Shown in pieces: positions 54,593-63,021 of a stretch of 64,000 bases of DNA. Made by a program: the position numbers and the translations under genes. Origin of the DNA: Agrilactobacillus yilanensis (GTDB lineage Bacteria; Bacillota; Bacilli; Lactobacillales; Lactobacillaceae); NCBI RefSeq assembly GCF_003946725.1, contig NZ_RHOY01000007.1, forward strand, positions 58,399 through 122,398. Reading direction: 5' to 3'. The stretch's first letter is position 1; each line of letters opens with the position of its first letter. The notes below the pieces were generated by a model, which saw only the letters and a list, made by a program, of their open reading frames with translations, had not been told where the DNA came from and searched no databases.

Positions 54593-55087
54593 ATGTTACA
54601 ACAATACACTAAGATTTTAGTTGCTGTCGATGGTTCTTATGAAGCTGAATTGGCCTTTCGAAAAGCTGTTGAAGTCGCTAAACGTAACAAAGCACATCTT
54701 TTCTTGATTCACGTGATTGATACCCGTGCTTTTCAAAATGTTTCTAGTTTTGATTCTGCCATGGTTGAACAAGTCACTGAAACGTCCAAGAGTACCATGG
54801 AAGAATATATCAAAACAGCTAAAGAAGCTGGCTTAGACGATGTTTCTTACAGCATTGAATACGGTGCCCCTAAGACTATTATTGGTCGTGAATTCCCTAA
54901 AAAACAAGGAATCGACCTAATTATGATCGGTGCTACTGGTTTAAATGCGGTAGAACGTCTATTAATTGGTTCTGTTACTGAATTCGTAACTCGGACATCT
55001 ACTTGTGATGTTCTTGTTGTACGGTCTGATTTAGACAATAGTCCAGCTTTAGATGTTGTTAACAAACGGAGTACTATCGAAGGTTAA
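54593..55087 (+). CDS. uspA: Universal stress protein UspA family
   Basis: A 164-residue single Usp domain. It begins KILVAVDGSYEAELAFRKAVE and ends with the ATP-binding pattern MIGATGLNAVERLLIGSVTEFVTRTSTCDVLVVR (G-2x-G-9x-G-S/T), so it is probably an ATP-binding Usp. The ATG at 54593 follows GAGGTG; a GTG three codons earlier lies in that site. A terminator follows. Its stress trigger cannot be read from the promoter, which is weak. Confidence 0.94.
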   Translation: MLQQYTKILVAVDGSYEAELAFRKAVEVAKRNKAHLFLIHVIDTRAFQNVSSFDSAMVEQVTETSKSTMEEYIKTAKEAGLDDVSYSIEYGAPKTIIGREFPKKQGIDLIMIGATGLNAVERLLIGSVTEFVTRTSTCDVLVVRSDLDNSPALDVVNKRSTIEG

Positions 55088-55094
55088 TCTAACT

Positions 55095-55147
55095 AAAAAA
55101 GTATCGCAAATCTCGAGGCTGCCCTCAATTTTTGCGATACTTTTTTA
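55095..55147. terminator. Bidirectional terminator between uspA and lysE-like gene
   Basis: AAAAAGTATCGCAAA pairs with TTTGCGATACTTTTT across an 18-base loop. It serves both convergent genes. Confidence 0.92.
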
Positions 55148-55148
55148 A

Positions 55149-55757
55149 TTACAATTTTTGAACAAAATTAACCAGCAGCTTGATGCCATATAAAATGATG
55201 ATGCCGCCGCAAATTCGATTGATCCATAATAAAATTTTAGGACTTACTAAATGTTTAAACTTACTAACTAAGCCTGTAATACTTATAAACCACACAAAAG
55301 AAGCCACCATGACGCCGATAATAAAAAGATGCGCCACGTTATCCGCCAAAGTTACCCGAAACGCACCCAATAAAACAGAACCATCCACTAAGGCTTGGGG
55401 ATTTAACCAGGCGACTGAAAATGCAGTTAGAATTGCTAATTTATATGAAAATTGCTCATTAGTTGTTTCCATGGTCACGTTTTTTTGACGTAATAGTTGT
55501 AGGCCGATATAAATGACTAGCAATCCACCCACAAGTAACACTAATAATTCCAACCATGTGGTGGACTGCAACAGCTTCCCCATGCCATAAAAGCAGGCCA
55601 GTGCCAATGATATATCAAAGGCAATGACAATCAGGGCAACTTTAAATGCTCGTTTGATCGGCTGTTCAATTGCGGTTGAAACGACAAATAAGTTCTGCAT
55701 CCCAATCGGCGCAATATAAGCGACGCCAAAAATTAATCCTTGTAAAAAAATAGTCAT
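55149..55757 (-). CDS. LysE/ArgO family amino-acid exporter
   Basis: A 202-residue membrane protein with six hydrophobic segments. Family motifs are visible: IAPIGMQNLFV near residue 15, the GGLLVIYIGLQLLR segment and AWLNPQALVDGSVLLGAF (about 112-129). Members export lysine, arginine or other amino acids. It is divergent from a MocR-type regulator, and the shared intergenic region holds repeated CCAATTA elements, so it is probably that regulator's target. The substrate remains unknown. Confidence 0.9.
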   Translation of the reverse strand: MTIFLQGLIFGVAYIAPIGMQNLFVVSTAIEQPIKRAFKVALIVIAFDISLALACFYGMGKLLQSTTWLELLVLLVGGLLVIYIGLQLLRQKNVTMETTNEQFSYKLAILTAFSVAWLNPQALVDGSVLLGAFRVTLADNVAHLFIIGVMVASFVWFISITGLVSKFKHLVSPKILLWINRICGGIIILYGIKLLVNFVQKL

Positions 55758-55777
55758 CCAATCATACCTCCATTACC

Positions 55778-55873
55778 AGCCAATTATTTTTTTATAAATT
55801 AAATAGAAGCTAATTGGCTTTACTTCATAAAAAGATTATAATTGATTACATCTAATATTTTACCAACCAATTA
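55778..55873. promoter_or_regulatory. Divergent control region with three CCAATTA elements
   Basis: accagccaatta (55775-55786) and accaaccaatta (55862-55873) match at 11 of 12 positions as direct repeats 87 bases apart. An inverted copy, taattggct (55811-55819), overlaps the -35 of the plus-strand promoter (TTGGCT 55814-55819, 17 bases, TATAAT 55837-55842). Spaced direct repeats are typical of MocR operators. Confidence 0.65.
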
Positions 55874-55907
55874 TATTTTCATACCCAACCGCTAGGAGGC
55901 TTCTTGA

Positions 55908-57359
55908 ATGTTATCAACGATTACTTGGCATCCAGATAAAGATGCAAATGAACCTTTATATCAACAAATTATTAATTTCTTTCAACATGAGATTACAACC
56001 GGCAATTGGCCTGTGGGCACAAAAATTCCACCGCAGCGCAAACTAGCCGCCTTATTTGATGTTAATCGCAGTACGATCGTGACCGCACTTGATGAATTAG
56101 CGGCGATTGGCTCAATCACAAGTACCCCCGGCGCGAATATGACGGTCTCTGGGAATCATTGGTCAAGTTTATTGGCTGAACGAATTAACTGGAACCAATA
56201 TGTTAAAGCCGGTCAATTCAAGCCAAATAGTCACGCAATTCAAAAAATTAATCAATTTGAAACTGAGGCCGTTATTCGGTTGAGTACCGGTGAACCTGCA
56301 CCTGAACAATTTCCCCAAGCCCTCTTTCAAAAGGCTTTTGCAAAATTAGGCCCTAAACTCACTAGTTTAAATTACTCTGAGCCTGCAGGTATTTTGGCGT
56401 TGCGCCAACAAATTGCCCGTCATTTAACCCGGGTTGGTATTCATGCGGATCCTGAAAATATTTTGATTACTTCCGGTTCTCTGCAAGCTTTACAACTTGT
56501 CTCCGTTTCGTTATTTCCTAAAAATGCGACAATTTATACGGAAGCCCCTACTTATGTAAAATCACTGCAGGTTTTCCAGTCCGCTCAGACGCATTTATCA
56601 GGCATTCCGATGGATCCGCAAGGGATGGCCTACTGGCAGATGACGCCACCGTCTCAAGATTCCCGTGCCATCATGTATACCATTCCGACCTTTAACAACC
56701 CCACAGGTATTGTCATGAGCCAAGAACGCCGGCAGCAAGTACTGGCTTTTGCTCAAAAACATCAAATCCCGATTTTAGAAGATGCGGCTTATCAAGATGT
56801 CTGGTTTGATCAAAAACCACCTCAACCTTTAAAAGCACTAGATAAAACGGGTAACGTCATTTACTTTGGCAGTATTTCCAAGTCTTTAGCTCCAGGCCTA
56901 CGTATTGGCTGGACTGTGGCTGCAAAGCCGGTGATTGATCGGCTGACAGATGTCCGGATGCAAACGGATTATGGTGCCAGTTCCTTGTCTCAATTGGTCT
57001 TAGCTGAGATTTTGGCCGATCCAGAGTATGAAATTTATCAAGCGAATTTCCGACGAACGCTGGCTGAAAAAGCCCAAACGGCGCAAGCTATTTTGCATCG
57101 TTATTGGGATGATATTGCCACTTGGCAAGTGCCTACTGGTGGCTTTTATTTATGGGTCCGCTTAGATAAACGTATTAATATTCAAAAATTATTTAATTTA
57201 GCTGCTGAACATAATGTTTTATTTAACCCTGGTAATATTTATGATTTTCAACCTAATCAATATATTCGCTTGAGTTTTGCTTACGAATCCAGTCAACGCT
57301 TTGAAAAGGGCATTCAGATTTTAACAGAATTAATTTACAAACATTTTATTACCAAATGA
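55908..57359 (+). CDS. MocR-type regulator (GntR winged helix fused to aminotransferase)
   Basis: A 483-residue regulator. Residues about 10-85 are a GntR winged helix (EPLYQQIINFFQHEITTGNWPVGTKIPPQRKLAALFDVNRSTI), and about 115-480 a fold-type I PLP domain with the Schiff-base Lys in FGSISKSLAPGLRIGW and the GSLQALQL cofactor motif. MocR proteins sense PLP or amino-acid-PLP adducts. It is divergent from a LysE-type exporter rather than from vitamin B6 genes, which favours amino-acid sensing. AGGAGG lies eight bases before the ATG. Confidence 0.92.
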   Translation: MLSTITWHPDKDANEPLYQQIINFFQHEITTGNWPVGTKIPPQRKLAALFDVNRSTIVTALDELAAIGSITSTPGANMTVSGNHWSSLLAERINWNQYVKAGQFKPNSHAIQKINQFETEAVIRLSTGEPAPEQFPQALFQKAFAKLGPKLTSLNYSEPAGILALRQQIARHLTRVGIHADPENILITSGSLQALQLVSVSLFPKNATIYTEAPTYVKSLQVFQSAQTHLSGIPMDPQGMAYWQMTPPSQDSRAIMYTIPTFNNPTGIVMSQERRQQVLAFAQKHQIPILEDAAYQDVWFDQKPPQPLKALDKTGNVIYFGSISKSLAPGLRIGWTVAAKPVIDRLTDVRMQTDYGASSLSQLVLAEILADPEYEIYQANFRRTLAEKAQTAQAILHRYWDDIATWQVPTGGFYLWVRLDKRINIQKLFNLAAEHNVLFNPGNIYDFQPNQYIRLSFAYESSQRFEKGIQILTELIYKHFITK

Positions 57360-57364
57360 GTTTT

Positions 57365-57410
57365 AAAGGCTAGGCCGAAAGTATGTAACTTTTGACCTAG
57401 CCTTTTTTCT
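57365..57410 (+). terminator. Terminator after the MocR gene
   Basis: AAAGGCTAGG (57365-57374) with CCTAGCCTTT (57396-57405), then T's. Confidence 0.92.
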
Positions 57411-57490
57411 ATTTACCCTACTGCTTAAAATTAGGCTCTCTTGGTAATTTAACTGACCTGTTTTGCCCAACTATTATTGCGCCTAGTTAT

Positions 57491-58333
57491 TTACTGTGGT
57501 TCAGAGATCATTTTATCTTCAAATAATAGCCGCGGTAAATTAACATGAACGACTTCAGCCATTGATTTTGCAATCATTTTATCATCTTTTTCTGTTTCAT
57601 CAGTTTCAAAAATAGCATGCAATCCATAAAAAATAGCCAAGAACAGCAATGTTTGTTTCGACTTAGCAATTTCCAAACCTTGATCCACATAAACTTTGGA
57701 ATTGGCACTCTGACCTACTTTAAATAAAGCCACCCCTAAAGCATAATTCACAAATAGCGCCGTTTCTTTATCTAAATGTGTCTTAATTTGACTCTTACTT
57801 AATAGGCTTTGCAAACTTTGTACATAAGTTAACGCGTATTCTAAATCATCTTTTTGAACATAAGCCAAAGCCAACCCTGCCATGGCAACCACGTCTTGAG
57901 GTGTATGTTCTAATAAATGTTGATTTAGTGCTTGATTAAAGTTAAAAATCGCCTTATCTGAGTCACACCGGTGCATTAAGTCTAATAAACCGCTGTAAAC
58001 AAAGAACTGTTTCAGCAACATATTATCGCTCAATTTATTTTGTTTTAATGTCATTAATAATTTATCTGCCTGTAAAAAATCACCTTTGACAATTTCTTGA
58101 CGGACATTTATTAATAAACGTTTAATTTCATTTTGCCGAGAAGTCATAACAATATCATTTACATCCACATTAAGGCGTTCACAAACACTTAATAAGATAT
58201 GAATGCTAGGGACCTTATTCTTCTTTTCAATCAAACTAATTGTTGCCTGGGTGCAGATCCCATCAGCCAATTCTTTTTGCGATAGTCCTAAATTTCGACG
58301 ATAATATTTAATCCGACCACCAAGTAATTTCAT
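57491..58333 (-). CDS. XRE-type regulator with TPR-like C-terminal domain (RRNPP/Rgg/PlcR-like)
   Basis: A 280-residue regulator. An N-terminal helix-turn-helix (about 5-60) reads RIKYYRRNLGLSQKELADGICTQATISLIEKKNKVPS. From residue 70 the rest is all helix in roughly 34-residue units, as in the TPR peptide-binding domains of PlcR and Rgg proteins. The ATG at 58333 has GGAGTG eight bases before it. Members usually answer short secreted peptides. No classic pheromone gene is adjacent, but the 600-base AT-rich region upstream holds short frames and inverted repeats. Intracellular cues are also possible. Confidence 0.82.
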   Translation of the reverse strand: MKLLGGRIKYYRRNLGLSQKELADGICTQATISLIEKKNKVPSIHILLSVCERLNVDVNDIVMTSRQNEIKRLLINVRQEIVKGDFLQADKLLMTLKQNKLSDNMLLKQFFVYSGLLDLMHRCDSDKAIFNFNQALNQHLLEHTPQDVVAMAGLALAYVQKDDLEYALTYVQSLQSLLSKSQIKTHLDKETALFVNYALGVALFKVGQSANSKVYVDQGLEIAKSKQTLLFLAIFYGLHAIFETDETEKDDKMIAKSMAEVVHVNLPRLLFEDKMISEPQ

Positions 58334-58750
58334 TGTATCTTCACTCCATTTCAATGCTTTACAGTTTTTCACTACATGTCAACTAGAAGTTATTCAAGAT
58401 CGAGATCCAAAATTATAGAACTATAAAATATAATTATAATTCGTTACGTCCCTAATATTATTCGGTAAATAATACTTTTTATCAGTTTTATCTACGAAAA
58501 GTATTATATGATAAAATTTCAAAAAAAGCAAAATGTTTATCATATTTCATTATATTATTTTCGAAAATTGTGTATTAAATCCACAAAAAGCGTTTAATTT
58601 AAAAATTAATTTCAAAATAATTAATTTAATGACAACTTAATTAAGAAAAAATAAGAATTTCAAAAAAAGCTGTTTTATTATCGTTAAACGCTTAATATTC
58701 GTTTTTATGAAAAGGACTATACCAAAAATAAAATAATAAATTGACCCATT
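58334..58750. other. AT-rich intergenic region with several repeats
   Basis: No normal gene. Visible: TTATAG-AA-CTATAA (58413-58426); an 11-base inverted repeat ATAATACTTTT / AAAAGTATTAT (58469-58479, 58497-58507); a 15-base direct repeat aatttcaaaaaaagc (58515-58529, 58656-58670); a 10-base inverted repeat aagcgtttaa / ttaaacgctt (58588-58597, 58684-58693). It probably contains the promoter and operator of the RRNPP-like gene. Confidence 0.6.
58508..58597 (+). CDS. Possible 29-residue basic peptide
   Basis: Reading frame ATG 58508 to TAA 58597, beginning MIKFQKKQNVYHISLYYF. It starts directly after the right arm of the 11-base inverted repeat and is divergent from the RRNPP-like regulator. 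There is no good ribosome-binding site and no classic secretion signal, so it may be chance in AT-rich DNA. Listed because small peptides accompany such regulators. Confidence 0.2.
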   Translation: MIKFQKKQNVYHISLYYFRKLCIKSTKSV

Positions 58751-58754
58751 TTTC

Positions 58755-58797
58755 TAAAAAAAATAGAGGCTTCAGTTTGACTAATTTGACCTCTATA
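58755..58797 (-). terminator. Orphan terminator-like hairpin
   Basis: ATAGAGG/CCTCTAT (58763-58769, 58790-58796) plus TCA/TGA inside, with T8 on the minus strand. It lies beyond the DUF2785 terminator, so it has no known gene of its own. Confidence 0.6.
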
Positions 58798-58911
58798 GTG
58801 TAAATAATAATATCTTATTTCAATTCAATAATGTATTAATTATCGATCATCAATCTAAACCATTTCTACAGTATCGATTGACGCAATCGTCCGCCAAAAA
58901 TAAAAATAATC

Positions 58912-58945
58912 ATAAAAAAACGCATTAACCATTGGCTAATGCATC
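58912..58945 (-). terminator. Terminator after the DUF2785 gene
   Basis: GCATTA/TAATGC (58922-58927, 58937-58942) and T7 on the minus strand. The stem is short. Confidence 0.7.
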
Positions 58946-58957
58946 TTTTATAAATTA

Positions 58958-59938
58958 TTAGTAAGTTATCATAATTTCTCGTAGATATTCTAAGATATTT
59001 TCTGGAAAATCGCCCCGCAACACTAAAGCTTGAAGCAGACGATTTCGATTATACCAACGATTCCAGAACACTTGGCTTTCCTCTGGTCGAACGAGTAAAA
59101 TATCAGCTTGCCATTCTTTTAGGAGTGTTAAGAAATAATCAGCATAAAAACTATCTTTGCCGGTAATGTAGCTAAAAGCCATCGCTAACCGGGTGTCTTC
59201 CCCAAAAACCAAGGGATCTTCAATTCGACGATACCCTAACAAAACGGTTGTTAAGAAAAACAATTTACTGCCACGCTTTAGATTTGAAGACATAATTTCA
59301 TTAAGATTATTGGTTAAATGTGTGTAAACATGGGCCCAACCCTTCCCGTACACGTAACCGCGGCCATCTTTTTCTAAAACAATATAAGTTGCTAATCGAT
59401 CTTCAGCAGCTATAATTTCTTCATCAGAAAAAGTGTGGTAAATCGTTCGGTTGACGTAAAGTAAAGCTGACAAAGTGAGCACACTAAATGAGCGTTTGAA
59501 GATGCCATCATTTTTTGGTTCTAAAATGTGATAAAACATAAAATCTTCAGATAGTAGTGTGTTTTTAATGTAGTGCATTTGCTTTTCAGTGAACGCTTCC
59601 ACATGTAATAAATCATTAAATATGAAATATGCCCCTCGGTCCCGGACTTTAGGATTCGTTGCTGCCAAATGGGCCAGTAAGTAATCTAAATCTTCGTCAG
59701 AAAGTTTTGGTGTTTCACTTTCTTTGATCGTCGCCGAAATGTCATCTAACTTGGCAATTGCAGCAGTATCATCATCAGGCAAAGCCATTGTTGTCACGGT
59801 AGGTGCTGTCGGCACACTATTAAAAAGCCGTTCCAACCGAATTGACAAATTACGATAAATTCGTCCAGCTTCAAAAGCTTGACGCGTTTCCGTTATTTCT
59901 TGACTGACTTGAGCTACAACTTCATGCGTGGTTTTCAA
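58958..59938 (-). CDS. DUF2785 domain protein
   Basis: A 326-residue soluble, helical protein. The DUF2785 core (about 100-310) shows NPKVRDRGAYFIFNDLL, KRSFSVLTLSALLYVNRTI and the KGWAHVYTHLTNNL motif, whose His residues recall HEAT-like or hydrolase families. The function is unknown. The start is TTG with AGAGGTGG upstream. It lies just after a flavodoxin gene on the same strand (12-base gap), so the two are probably co-transcribed. Confidence 0.85.
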   Translation of the reverse strand: MKTTHEVVAQVSQEITETRQAFEAGRIYRNLSIRLERLFNSVPTAPTVTTMALPDDDTAAIAKLDDISATIKESETPKLSDEDLDYLLAHLAATNPKVRDRGAYFIFNDLLHVEAFTEKQMHYIKNTLLSEDFMFYHILEPKNDGIFKRSFSVLTLSALLYVNRTIYHTFSDEEIIAAEDRLATYIVLEKDGRGYVYGKGWAHVYTHLTNNLNEIMSSNLKRGSKLFFLTTVLLGYRRIEDPLVFGEDTRLAMAFSYITGKDSFYADYFLTLLKEWQADILLVRPEESQVFWNRWYNRNRLLQALVLRGDFPENILEYLREIMITY

Positions 59939-59950
59939 AAAATACCACCT

Positions 59951-60388
59951 CTAAGCCTCTAATAAGGCATCTGCAAATGCTTTTAGATGTTCAAAATCAG
60001 TGTCGTCTGGTTCTTCATCAACTTTGACAACGTCACTGCCTTTTTTGCCGCCAGCTTCTTGCATTGCTTTATCAAAGTAATCTACAGCCCGGCCAAAATG
60101 TTCATGATCCGTGGACCCAGAGCCTGCTACCCCATAAACTTTGCCATCTAATTCTAAGTCTTTGATTTCGTCAAAGAAATCTTCTGCATCATCGGGAATT
60201 TCACCTTCATAATAAGTATAAGTAACGATAACATCAATATCGTAGTCTAACAGATCTTCTGCATCAGTGTCAGCGATTTCAGAAACGTCCACAATCGCCC
60301 CTTTTTGTGTAAAGTATTCACTCAAATAGTCGGCAATGCTCTTATTGTTATCCGTCATACTTGCATAAGCGATTTTAATTGTTGCCAT
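59951..60388 (-). CDS. Flavodoxin
   Basis: A 145-residue FMN-binding electron carrier. The FMN phosphate loop is ASMTDNNKSIADYL (about 9-22), unusual in having Met-Thr-Asp-Asn where the consensus is T/S-x-T-G-x-T. Further loops are TYTYYEGEIPDDAEDFF and GSGSTDHEHFG. Acidic as expected. The ATG at 60388 follows GAGGAGTG. It is first in a pair with DUF2785, upstream of which lies a poor cre-like sequence that I do not rely on. Confidence 0.9.
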   Translation of the reverse strand: MATIKIAYASMTDNNKSIADYLSEYFTQKGAIVDVSEIADTDAEDLLDYDIDVIVTYTYYEGEIPDDAEDFFDEIKDLELDGKVYGVAGSGSTDHEHFGRAVDYFDKAMQEAGGKKGSDVVKVDEEPDDTDFEHLKAFADALLEA

Positions 60389-60525
60389 AAAAAACACTCC
60401 TCTAAATAATTTATTTTTTTAGTTCACACCATTAATTCTAGCATTAAACCCTTTAAAAATATAGTGATAAGTTCAATATTTTACAAATTTACTTTTAAAA
60501 AGAAAACGTTTTACAAATTATAAAA

Positions 60526-60575
60526 AAAACAGCAGCTTCCAAATTAAATTCGGAAATCTGCTGTTTGTTTTTAGT
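60526..60575 (-). terminator. Terminator after the two-component operon
   Basis: AAACAGCAG/CTGCTGTTT and TTCC/GGAA arms, then T8 on the minus strand. Confidence 0.88.
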
Positions 60576-62060
60576 TTATTCGGCCGTGTCTGTGGCCTCG
60601 GTCGTCGTCTCTGTCTTGTCAGGTAACGTAACGGTGAAGGTTGTCCCTACATCCGCTTTACTTTGAACTTGAATCGTACCATGATGCTGTTCTACCAAGG
60701 ATTTAACAATCGCTAAGCCTAGGCCGGATTCACCATATTTTGTGTTCTTTCTAGATGGATCTGCCTTGTAATAACGTTCCCAAATATTTCGAACTTGCTC
60801 TTCAGTCATCCCGATGCCACTGTCTTTAATGATAAACATTGTGGCTTCATAATCCTTCTTAGCTGTAATGTCGATTACACCATCATTTGTGAACTGAATC
60901 GCATTTTGAATAATATTGAACATAATCTGAATAAAACGATCATAATCGGCATACGTTGTCAATTTTTCTGGTGCATGCAGCCGTATTTTATCTTTAGCGT
61001 CTGTTGATTTTTTCGTCAGCTGTTCGATAATATTATGCAAAGCTTGCACTGAATCAAATTCTTTTTTATGCAGCGGTATTTGACCCGTTCTAATTTTTTC
61101 ATAATCTAAGTTTTCATTGACTAATCGGATCAGTCGTTTCGTTTCATTCCGCATTAATTCGATACTCTGGCCTTTTGAAGCTTCAGGAATGGCATCATAC
61201 GCCAGTCCTTCCAGCAAGCCGTTAATCGTTGTCAGCGGCGTTCGCATTTCATGGGCAGCATTGGCCATGAATTGGCGCCGACGCTCTTCTTGCCGTTGAA
61301 TTTCCGCATCAGATTCTTTCAGGGAATGGATCATTTTGTTAAAGTCCACGGCTAAATCGTCAATTTCATCACGATCTTTACTGATAATCTGGACGTCAAA
61401 ATTGCCTTGGGCCACTTCATGGGCGGCTTTACGCAGCCGATTAATCCGGGAAACGTAAAAGCGGGCAAATATATAACTTAAGATCAGCGCGGTCACTGAA
61501 GAGATCAATACGGCTACTAATAAGTTACGTTTGATTTGGTTAATATTAGACTGGACCCGCGCTACTTTTGAACTCACCATCACGGCTGCAATCATTTGGT
61601 TATTATAAAACCAAGGGACGATGACAAAGGTTTGCGGTGCGCCGTGCTTTTTATTCGTTTGGGTCATGGTGGATGTATTTTCATTGGTTTTTTGGCGGTA
61701 ACGCTTCCCAACCTGCAAGCCCTTCCATGTCGATTTATTCAAGGAATTGGGGGCAATCATTGGGTTACCATAAACCCGTTCATTGTTGCTATTATAAATA
61801 GTAAATTTTACGTCTTGATCTTGTAAAACGTACTCCAAATCTTCCAAAAACGAGGCTTGAATATCTTTAATTTCTCCAGTTTGGCTATTTACAACTTGTG
61901 TAGCATCACTTTTCAAATTATCTGCGTAACCTTCCAACTGTGTCCATGTCTGCTGAAAAGCTAAATTACTAGAATAGTTAAAAATAGTGGCACTGACAAT
62001 CAAAATCGTTGTAAAAATGACCACAAAAAAGCCTAACATTTGCTGATAGATTAGCTTCAT
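60576..62060 (-). CDS. Sensor histidine kinase
   Basis: A membrane kinase of 494 residues. It has membrane segments at about 7-28 and 183-205 with an extracellular sensor domain of about 150 residues between them, then HAMP (about 205-257), HisKA with the phosphorylated His in NAAHEMRTPLTTINGL (about residue 270) and HATPase_c (N, G1 and G2 boxes: NIIQNAIQF, DSGIGM, GESGLGLAIVKSLV). It starts two bases after the response regulator stop. The signal is unknown; the layout resembles YclK/PhoR-type kinases. Confidence 0.94.
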   Translation of the reverse strand: MKLIYQQMLGFFVVIFTTILIVSATIFNYSSNLAFQQTWTQLEGYADNLKSDATQVVNSQTGEIKDIQASFLEDLEYVLQDQDVKFTIYNSNNERVYGNPMIAPNSLNKSTWKGLQVGKRYRQKTNENTSTMTQTNKKHGAPQTFVIVPWFYNNQMIAAVMVSSKVARVQSNINQIKRNLLVAVLISSVTALILSYIFARFYVSRINRLRKAAHEVAQGNFDVQIISKDRDEIDDLAVDFNKMIHSLKESDAEIQRQEERRRQFMANAAHEMRTPLTTINGLLEGLAYDAIPEASKGQSIELMRNETKRLIRLVNENLDYEKIRTGQIPLHKKEFDSVQALHNIIEQLTKKSTDAKDKIRLHAPEKLTTYADYDRFIQIMFNIIQNAIQFTNDGVIDITAKKDYEATMFIIKDSGIGMTEEQVRNIWERYYKADPSRKNTKYGESGLGLAIVKSLVEQHHGTIQVQSKADVGTTFTVTLPDKTETTTEATDTAE

Positions 62061-62062
62061 GA

Positions 62063-62806
62063 CTATTCCTCAGTTTTAGCCGCAATGCCGGAATCATCAA
62101 ATTTATACCCTACACCCCAAACGGTTTGGATGACTTGAGGCCCGACTTTTTCAATTTTTTGTCTTAATTTTTTAATATGGGCATCTACGGTTCTTTCGTC
62201 ACCAAAATATTCATAATCCCAAACTAATTCCAATAATTTTTCACGAGAAAAAACTTGTTTTGGATTTTTAGCCAATGTATGCAGCAAATCAAATTCTTTA
62301 GGCGTTAAGCCACCAATTAACTGGCTGTCTAAGTAGGCTTCTCTCGTTTTTGTACTTAATTTAAAGTGATCTGTTACAACATCAAAATCCGCATTTTCTT
62401 TATTTTCATCAAGGTGCTGTGCAGCTTCTTCATCTCCGATTTCAGCCCGCCGATGCAATGCTTTGATCCGAGCAATCAACGTAATCGGACTAAAAGGTTT
62501 GGTCACGTAATCATCTGCACCTAATTCTAGGCCCAAGACTTGATCGCTTTCAGAATCTCTGGCCGTCAACATAATTAAAGGCACTGTTTTAGAAATTTCA
62601 CGAATTTCTTTAGCCACCTGCATCCCGTCTTTGCCAGGCAAGTTTAAATCTAACGTAATAATATCCCAACCTTCTGGATCCGTTTTAAACAAGGTCACCC
62701 CTTCGTCTCCATCGTAAGCAAAGTGGGCATCCCAATTTTCTTTTTGGAAAAACATACTCATCATTTCTGATACAGATTTGTTATCTTCAATCATTAAAAT
62801 TTTCAT
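62063..62806 (-). CDS. OmpR/PhoB family response regulator
   Basis: A 247-residue regulator. The receiver domain holds acidic Asp residues near 8-9 (IEDN), the phospho-acceptor Asp in DIITLDLNLPGKDG (about residue 53), Thr in LMLTARD and Lys in YVTKPFSP. An Asp/Glu-rich linker (about 123-138) leads to the winged-helix domain with LTPKEFDLLHTLAKNP and RTVDAHIKKLRQKIE. It is co-transcribed with the kinase. A TATAAT (62880-62875 on the minus strand) lies upstream without a clear -35. Confidence 0.95.
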   Translation of the reverse strand: MKILMIEDNKSVSEMMSMFFQKENWDAHFAYDGDEGVTLFKTDPEGWDIITLDLNLPGKDGMQVAKEIREISKTVPLIMLTARDSESDQVLGLELGADDYVTKPFSPITLIARIKALHRRAEIGDEEAAQHLDENKENADFDVVTDHFKLSTKTREAYLDSQLIGGLTPKEFDLLHTLAKNPKQVFSREKLLELVWDYEYFGDERTVDAHIKKLRQKIEKVGPQVIQTVWGVGYKFDDSGIAAKTEE

Positions 62807-62961
62807 TTTTCAACTTCCTTACATTTAGCTTATATTTTTATATAATTATTAAAATAGCGATATTACATAGATTTATTATACCCTTTCTTGCCCCGACTTA
62901 GGCCGAAATTCAAGAAGAGTTTTAAAAAAAATCATAGTTTCCTAATATTTAGCAACTCTGT

Positions 62962-62990
62962 TTGTTCAATTCTCAATTTCATGTTAGCAT
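62962..62990 (+). promoter_or_regulatory. Promoter of the Cof-type phosphatase gene
   Basis: TTGTTC (62962-62967), 17 bases, TAGCAT (62985-62990), with an upstream TG giving an extended -10. Confidence 0.5.
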
Positions 62991-63021
62991 AAGTTGTACT
63001 TACTGAAAATTGGAGGTTATT

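Noticed and set aside
58488..58550. A 20-codon minus-strand frame in the AT-rich region
   Set aside because: No ribosome-binding site and it overlaps the inverted repeat; kept only as a note in the RRNPP finding.
60499..60514. CcpA cre site upstream of the flavodoxin gene
   Set aside because: AGAAAACGTTTTAC matches the consensus only partly in either orientation and lies about 110 bases upstream of the start; AT-rich surroundings make chance likely.
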